Part shown: piece by piece, positions 6,054 through 9,786 of the stretch | Position numbering within the stretch: position 1 is the first letter of the stretch | Layout of the letters: the number at the start of each line of letters is the position of its first letter | Assembly: GCA_003153335.1 (NCBI GenBank) | Contig: PLYG01000173.1 | Location: 749-10,534 of the forward strand | Source: Betaproteobacteria bacterium | GTDB lineage: Bacteria; Pseudomonadota; Gammaproteobacteria; Burkholderiales; Casimicrobiaceae | DNA length: 9,786 nt | Reading direction: 5' to 3' | Position numbers and translations under genes: made by a program | Notes under the pieces: generated by a model | What the model was told of the DNA's origin: nothing | The model's input: the letters and a program-made list of their open reading frames with translations, nothing else | Database searches by the model: none

Positions 6054-7238
6054 ATGAACTCACGCATCTCCTCTCTCCGTTCGCCTGCGGCCGTTGCCGC
6101 GCGGGTGGCCGATATCGCACCCTTTCAGGTCATGGAAGTGCAAACCGCTGCACGCGCGCTGGAAGCAGCGGGCCGGTCGGTCATTCATCTGGAGATAGGC
6201 GAACCCGATTTTCCGACGCCGCAGCCGGTGATCGCTGCCGCGCAGGCGGCAATCGCGCAGGGCGACGTCTACTACACCTCGGCACTGGGCATTCCTGCGC
6301 TGCGGGAAGCGATCGCGCAGCATTACCGTGATACGTACCGCGTCGAGATCGATCCGCAGCGCGTGATCGTCACCGCGGGCGCGTCGGCCGGATTGCTGCT
6401 GGTCGCGGCGTTGCTGGTGGATCGTGATCGCAGGGTGCTGCTCACCGATCCCGCGTATCCGTGCAATCGCCACTTCGTTCGGGCCATGGAAGGCATTCCC
6501 GTCGGGGTGCCGGTAGGTCCGGATTCGTCGTATCAGCTCAATGCCGACTTGATTCGCGAACACTGGAATGAGGATACGGTCGCGGCGCTGGTCGCAACGC
6601 CATCCAATCCAACGGGCACCGTGATTGCTGCAGATGCGTTGCGCCGCTGTGCCGAACAGATGGATACACTAGGCGGCAGTCTGATCGTCGACGAAATCTA
6701 TCAAGGGCTTAGCTACGCACGCCAGCCATCGTCGGTACTCGCATTCTTCGATCAGGCCTTTGTGATCAGCAGTTTTTCGAAGTATTTCAACATGACCGGC
6801 TGGCGCCTTGGGTGGCTAGTGGCGCCGCAAAGGCATGTGCGCGATCTGGAAAAGCTGGCGCAGAATTTCTACATCAGTCCGTCCAGCGTTGCGCAGCGCG
6901 CGGCACTGGCTTGTTTCGCGCCGGAAACGATTTCCATCCTGGAGCAGCGGCGACGCGAGTTTCAGGAACGCAGAGACTTTCTGGTGCCGGCATTGCGCGA
7001 TCTGGGATTTCATATTCCGGTCATGCCCGCCGGCGGCTTTTTCATTTATGCCGACTCCTCGTCCATCGCCGAAGATAGCCAGCGTTTCGCCAGCGACGTG
7101 TTGCAGGCGACCGGCGTCGCGTTTACCTCGGGAGTCGACTTTGGAACGTATCGCGCGCACGAACATGTGCGCCTTGCCTACACGATCGCCATGCCGAAGC
7201 TCATCGAAGCGGTGGTCAGGTTGCGCGATTATCTGTAG
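6054..7238 (+). CDS. Class I/II pyridoxal-phosphate aminotransferase
   Basis: 394 aa, fold-type I aminotransferase of the aspartate aminotransferase superfamily. Landmarks in order are HLEIGEPDFPTP (45-56), YYTSALGIPALREAI (73-87), TAGASAGLLL (107-116, cofactor phosphate loop), NPTGT (185-189), DEIYQGL with D213 and Y216, SSFSKYFNMTGWRLGW with the Schiff-base lysine K243, and HVRLAYT with R373 for the substrate carboxylate. All catalytic residues are present, so it should be active. The substrate (aspartate, alanine, aromatic amino acid or other) cannot be read from the sequence. The ATG at 6054 is preferred because RVADIAPF, usual near the family N-terminus, begins at residue 17; the open frame extending upstream to 5940 overlaps dtd and is unlikely to be used. 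The Shine-Dalgarno is weak. It is probably monocistronic. Confidence 0.93.
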   Translation: MNSRISSLRSPAAVAARVADIAPFQVMEVQTAARALEAAGRSVIHLEIGEPDFPTPQPVIAAAQAAIAQGDVYYTSALGIPALREAIAQHYRDTYRVEIDPQRVIVTAGASAGLLLVAALLVDRDRRVLLTDPAYPCNRHFVRAMEGIPVGVPVGPDSSYQLNADLIREHWNEDTVAALVATPSNPTGTVIAADALRRCAEQMDTLGGSLIVDEIYQGLSYARQPSSVLAFFDQAFVISSFSKYFNMTGWRLGWLVAPQRHVRDLEKLAQNFYISPSSVAQRAALACFAPETISILEQRRREFQERRDFLVPALRDLGFHIPVMPAGGFFIYADSSSIAEDSQRFASDVLQATGVAFTSGVDFGTYRAHEHVRLAYTIAMPKLIEAVVRLRDYL

Positions 7239-7644
7239 GCGAACCGGCTGCTGGTCGCGCCGATGCCGCCTGGATCGAAAAGCGACATGCGGTGGCCGGC
7301 AGCGCTGAAGCCATCTGCGTGTGGCCGAATTTGACGGCGCGGATTCAGTTGCTACTTTCGATGGAGTCTTACTGCACACCCATGGTGGCGGCCGTGAGAT
7401 CAGTGTTGTGCGCGAACAACAAATTTTCGCGTTGACAGAGACCCATGATTGCGGTCGCATCAAATTTGATTTTCGTAAGTACTTGTATTTTCGCACAGAA
7501 AAAAAAGCAAGCTAAAGCATCAACAATCCGGCTATGACGTTAGCATAGCTCTCACTTGACGCGTCAAGTCCACTAATCCAAACTTCTGGCCATCTCCTGC
7601 TAGGCAGGGAAATAGGTGATTCCATCAATCATTTGGGGGGTTCC
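7239..7644. promoter_or_regulatory. Non-coding region with a dyad cluster upstream of the TonB-dependent receptor
   Basis: 406 bases without a credible gene. The right half is visibly more AT-rich than the flanking genes. It holds four dyads: CGCGAA-N9-TTCGCG (7411-7431), the perfect palindrome ATCAAATTTGAT (7459-7470), GCTATG-N7-CATAGC (7531-7549), and the perfect 16-base palindrome ACTTGACGCGTCAAGT (7554-7569). A short CCTGC-TAG-GCAGG hairpin follows at 7596-7608. No confident -35/-10 pair was found, and the aminotransferase lacks a clear terminator here. The arrangement suggests regulator binding sites controlling the receptor gene, but the regulator is unknown. Confidence 0.5.
7554..7569. 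promoter_or_regulatory. Perfect 16-base palindrome, candidate operator
   Basis: ACTTGACGCGTCAAGT equals its own reverse complement over all 16 bases and lies 75 bases before the receptor start. The half-site TTGAC could also overlap a -35 element. Such uninterrupted symmetry suits a dimeric helix-turn-helix repressor; I cannot name the family. Confidence 0.5.
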
Positions 7645-9786
7645 ATGTTCCAGCACAAGAAGATATCTCTAGCGGTTTGGCAGGTTCTGAGCATGAGTAT
7701 TGCCGCGACCGTTAGCGTCGCTGCGTTCGCACAGACCGATCCCGCCACCACGGAAAAGACAGTGGTGACCGGTTCAAATATCAAGAGGATCATCGAAGAA
7801 CAGACATTGCCGGTGACGGTGATGAGCCGCGAGGATATCCAGAAAAGCGGCGCAATCAACATTGAGCAGATCGTCCAGAACATTTCTGCTTCGTCGACGG
7901 CCGGCGCCACGACCGGGTCCACGCTGGCGGGTCAGGCTACCTATGGTATCTCGTCGGCTTCGCTACGCGGATTGGGTGCGCAGAGAACCTTGATCCTGCT
8001 GAACGGGCGGCGGTTGACGCCGTTTTCCAATCAAAGCAGCACCGGCGGCGGGGTGGACCTCAATGCTATCCCTATCGCGGCGATCGAGCGCGTCGAGGTA
8101 CTCCTCGATGGGGCGTCGAGCATTTATGGCAGCGACGCGGAAGCAGGTGTCATCAATTTCATTACCCGCAAGGATTACCAGGGTAGTGAAGTGTCCATCG
8201 AGTATGGGAAGCCCAGCCGGTCGGGCGGTGGTGCGGTGGAAAAGTACAGCGCAGCGCTGGGCGTGGGTAGTCTCAAGGATGACCGCTACAATTTCATGTT
8301 TACGTGGAGCAGGAAAAACGAAGAAACGCTGTTTGCCGCGGATCGGGACTTCTCCAAGACGGGAAACCTTCCGCCTTTCCTCGCCAGCAGTGCGACACCC
8401 AGCGGGCGGATCGAAGGGGTCTACATTCCGGGGGTGTCGGCAGCGGCTAACGCGGCGAGTGCCGCCAATCCGCTTGGACAGTCCTCGACCGGATATGGCA
8501 ATCCTGGCCTGGATAATCCTGGCGGCTGCGCAGGAATCAACATGTTCCCGGTGGTCGGAGGTGGGGCCGTGCGCTCACCCAGCACAGGTAAGAATTGCAA
8601 TTTCGATTCGGCGCCGTTCGTCGGCTTGTTTCCGACCGGCCGCGATACCAATGTGTTCAGCACGTTCACTTTCCAGTTGACGCCGCAAGCGCAGCTCTTT
8701 GCCGAAGGGCTCTGGGCCGAGCACGTCGTCACCGAGGCCTATCAGCCCAATCCGGTTCGCATCGGATTTCTCACAACCGACAATGCGTTTACCGGCTCGG
8801 GGGTCGATCCGGCGCTGCTGATATTCCCGTCCAATCCGAATTATCCGACTGCATGGTTGCAATCCCATGGGCTGTCCGCAATGGTCGGCCAACCATTGGC
8901 TGTGACGGCACGGACCTTCCTGACCGGTCTGCGTACGGAACAAGACACGAATACGCAACGGCGGCTTGTCGTAGGTGTCCGCGGAACGTTCAAGGACTGG
9001 GACTACGAATTCTCGGCGAGCCACGACAACAATTCGTCGGACGGCAACGTCATAAACGGTTACTTCTCGCAACTCGGACTTGCCAAGATAATCAACACGG
9101 TGGGAAACACGGCAGGCACGTACTGGAACCCATGGGCGCTTGGTGGTGTGCAGAACGCCGCACTCAGCAGCGCGCTGCAGACCACGCTCTATGTGGGCCC
9201 CACAGCCACGGCAGACATGACCACCAATGCGTTTGAGTTCAAGGCCAACGGCACTCTCGCCGAGATGGCGGCGGGCCCGCTTGCGCTGGCTTTCGGCGCC
9301 GGTGTGCGCAGGGAAACATTCAAGATCGATGTTCCCGACATCCTCGCTTCGGGCGATATCGCGGGCCTGGGCGGGGCGACGTCGGCGACGAATGGGGAGC
9401 GCCGCACCACCAGCGCCTATAGCGAATTGAATATTCCGATCCTCAAGACCCTCGAAACGAATCTCTCGGCGCGGATAGATAATTATGACGACCTAAAGTC
9501 GGACAGTTCGCCAATTACCGGCAAGGCAAGCGTTGCGTGGAAACCGGTGCAGTCAGTGTTGTTCCGCGCCAGTGCCGGCAAAGGTTTCCGGGCGCCAACC
9601 CTGGGCGAACTGCATACGCCAGTCACGGTGGGTACATCGGAACAATTCATAGATCCGGCAAATCCCGGTGATGGTCTAATCCAGACCAACGCACTGATCG
9701 GCGGTGATCCGAACCTCAAACCGGAAAAATCGAAGCAGTATTCCTTCGGTATGGCGTTTTCGCCAACCCGGTCGATAAGCACCCAC
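7645..9786 (+). CDS. TonB-dependent outer-membrane receptor, C-terminus beyond the window
   Basis: 714 codons are open to the last base, with no stop. A signal peptide (1-29, ending VAAFA before Q30) leads to a TonB-box-like segment EKTVVTG (37-43) and a plug domain: LPVTVMSREDIQKSG (55-69), SLRGLGAQRTLILLNGRR (106-123) and IERVEVLLDGASSIYGSDA (147-165). The remainder is a beta-barrel, with FRAPTLGEL (648-656) and GDPNLKPEKS toward the C-terminus, as in active receptors. About 150-250 residues of barrel are probably missing. The plug type (RGLGAQRTL, LLDGASSIYG) is common among receptors of uncertain substrate, so it need not be a siderophore receptor; carbohydrate, peptide or other ligands are possible. 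Two cysteines (C295, C318) could form a disulfide in an extracellular loop. GGGGGG ends 4 bases before the ATG as a ribosome binding site. Confidence 0.92.
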   Translation, partial: MFQHKKISLAVWQVLSMSIAATVSVAAFAQTDPATTEKTVVTGSNIKRIIEEQTLPVTVMSREDIQKSGAINIEQIVQNISASSTAGATTGSTLAGQATYGISSASLRGLGAQRTLILLNGRRLTPFSNQSSTGGGVDLNAIPIAAIERVEVLLDGASSIYGSDAEAGVINFITRKDYQGSEVSIEYGKPSRSGGGAVEKYSAALGVGSLKDDRYNFMFTWSRKNEETLFAADRDFSKTGNLPPFLASSATPSGRIEGVYIPGVSAAANAASAANPLGQSSTGYGNPGLDNPGGCAGINMFPVVGGGAVRSPSTGKNCNFDSAPFVGLFPTGRDTNVFSTFTFQLTPQAQLFAEGLWAEHVVTEAYQPNPVRIGFLTTDNAFTGSGVDPALLIFPSNPNYPTAWLQSHGLSAMVGQPLAVTARTFLTGLRTEQDTNTQRRLVVGVRGTFKDWDYEFSASHDNNSSDGNVINGYFSQLGLAKIINTVGNTAGTYWNPWALGGVQNAALSSALQTTLYVGPTATADMTTNAFEFKANGTLAEMAAGPLALAFGAGVRRETFKIDVPDILASGDIAGLGGATSATNGERRTTSAYSELNIPILKTLETNLSARIDNYDDLKSDSSPITGKASVAWKPVQSVLFRASAGKGFRAPTLGELHTPVTVGTSEQFIDPANPGDGLIQTNALIGGDPNLKPEKSKQYSFGMAFSPTRSISTH

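Noticed and set aside
6816..7496. Minus-strand 226-residue open frame over the aminotransferase 3' end and the following intergenic region
   Set aside because: It is antisense to the conserved aminotransferase and has a composition typical of shadow frames.
7321..7515. 64-residue open frame after the aminotransferase
   Set aside because: It starts at GTG without a good Shine-Dalgarno, crosses two palindromes, drifts into AT-rich codons at the end and resembles no family I know. A small gene cannot be excluded.

Overview
The window reads as an ordinary chromosomal stretch of a GC-rich proteobacterium. The protein types (CysM followed by a PolB-like exonuclease, a BepA protease divergent from MoaC, Dps, D-aminoacyl-tRNA deacylase) fit a betaproteobacterium best. 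That placement is inferred from recalled family resemblance and neighbourhood, not from a search. Both ends cut through genes: cysM lacks its start on the left, and a TonB-dependent receptor lacks its C-terminus on the right.

Layout. Positions 3-1477 (+) hold the 3' part of cysM (cysteine synthase B), overlapping by 4 bases a predicted 3'-5' exonuclease of the DNA polymerase B exonuclease type. Convergent to these, on the minus strand, are bepA (periplasmic M48 metalloprotease/chaperone with TPR repeats) and, 38 bases downstream of it, a PhzF-fold isomerase; the two are probably cotranscribed. The 370-base gap upstream of bepA holds a possible bepA promoter with an embedded dyad, then a 167-base element with perfect 14-base terminal inverted repeats that looks like a MITE or interspersed repeat, then a possible promoter for moaC (+), a molybdenum cofactor gene. 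Next comes dps (+), with a good sigma70-type promoter and a GC-rich leader hairpin. A REP-like palindrome separates dps from convergent dtd (-). Divergent from dtd is a class I PLP aminotransferase (+). A 406-base non-coding region with four dyad-symmetric sites, including a perfect 16-base palindrome, precedes a long TonB-dependent receptor gene that is open to the window edge.

Most genes are housekeeping: sulfur assimilation, DNA metabolism, outer-membrane protein quality control, Mo-cofactor synthesis, iron storage and DNA protection, and tRNA proofreading. The TonB-dependent receptor is the most accessory-like gene. BepA would act on outer-membrane beta-barrel proteins of the same class as that receptor, but nothing here links the two directly. 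I see no CRISPR array, rRNA, tRNA, phage or toxin-antitoxin locus, and no convincing new multi-gene system. The parts most worth a second look are non-coding: the inverted-repeat element at 4084-4250 and the palindrome cluster at 7411-7569.
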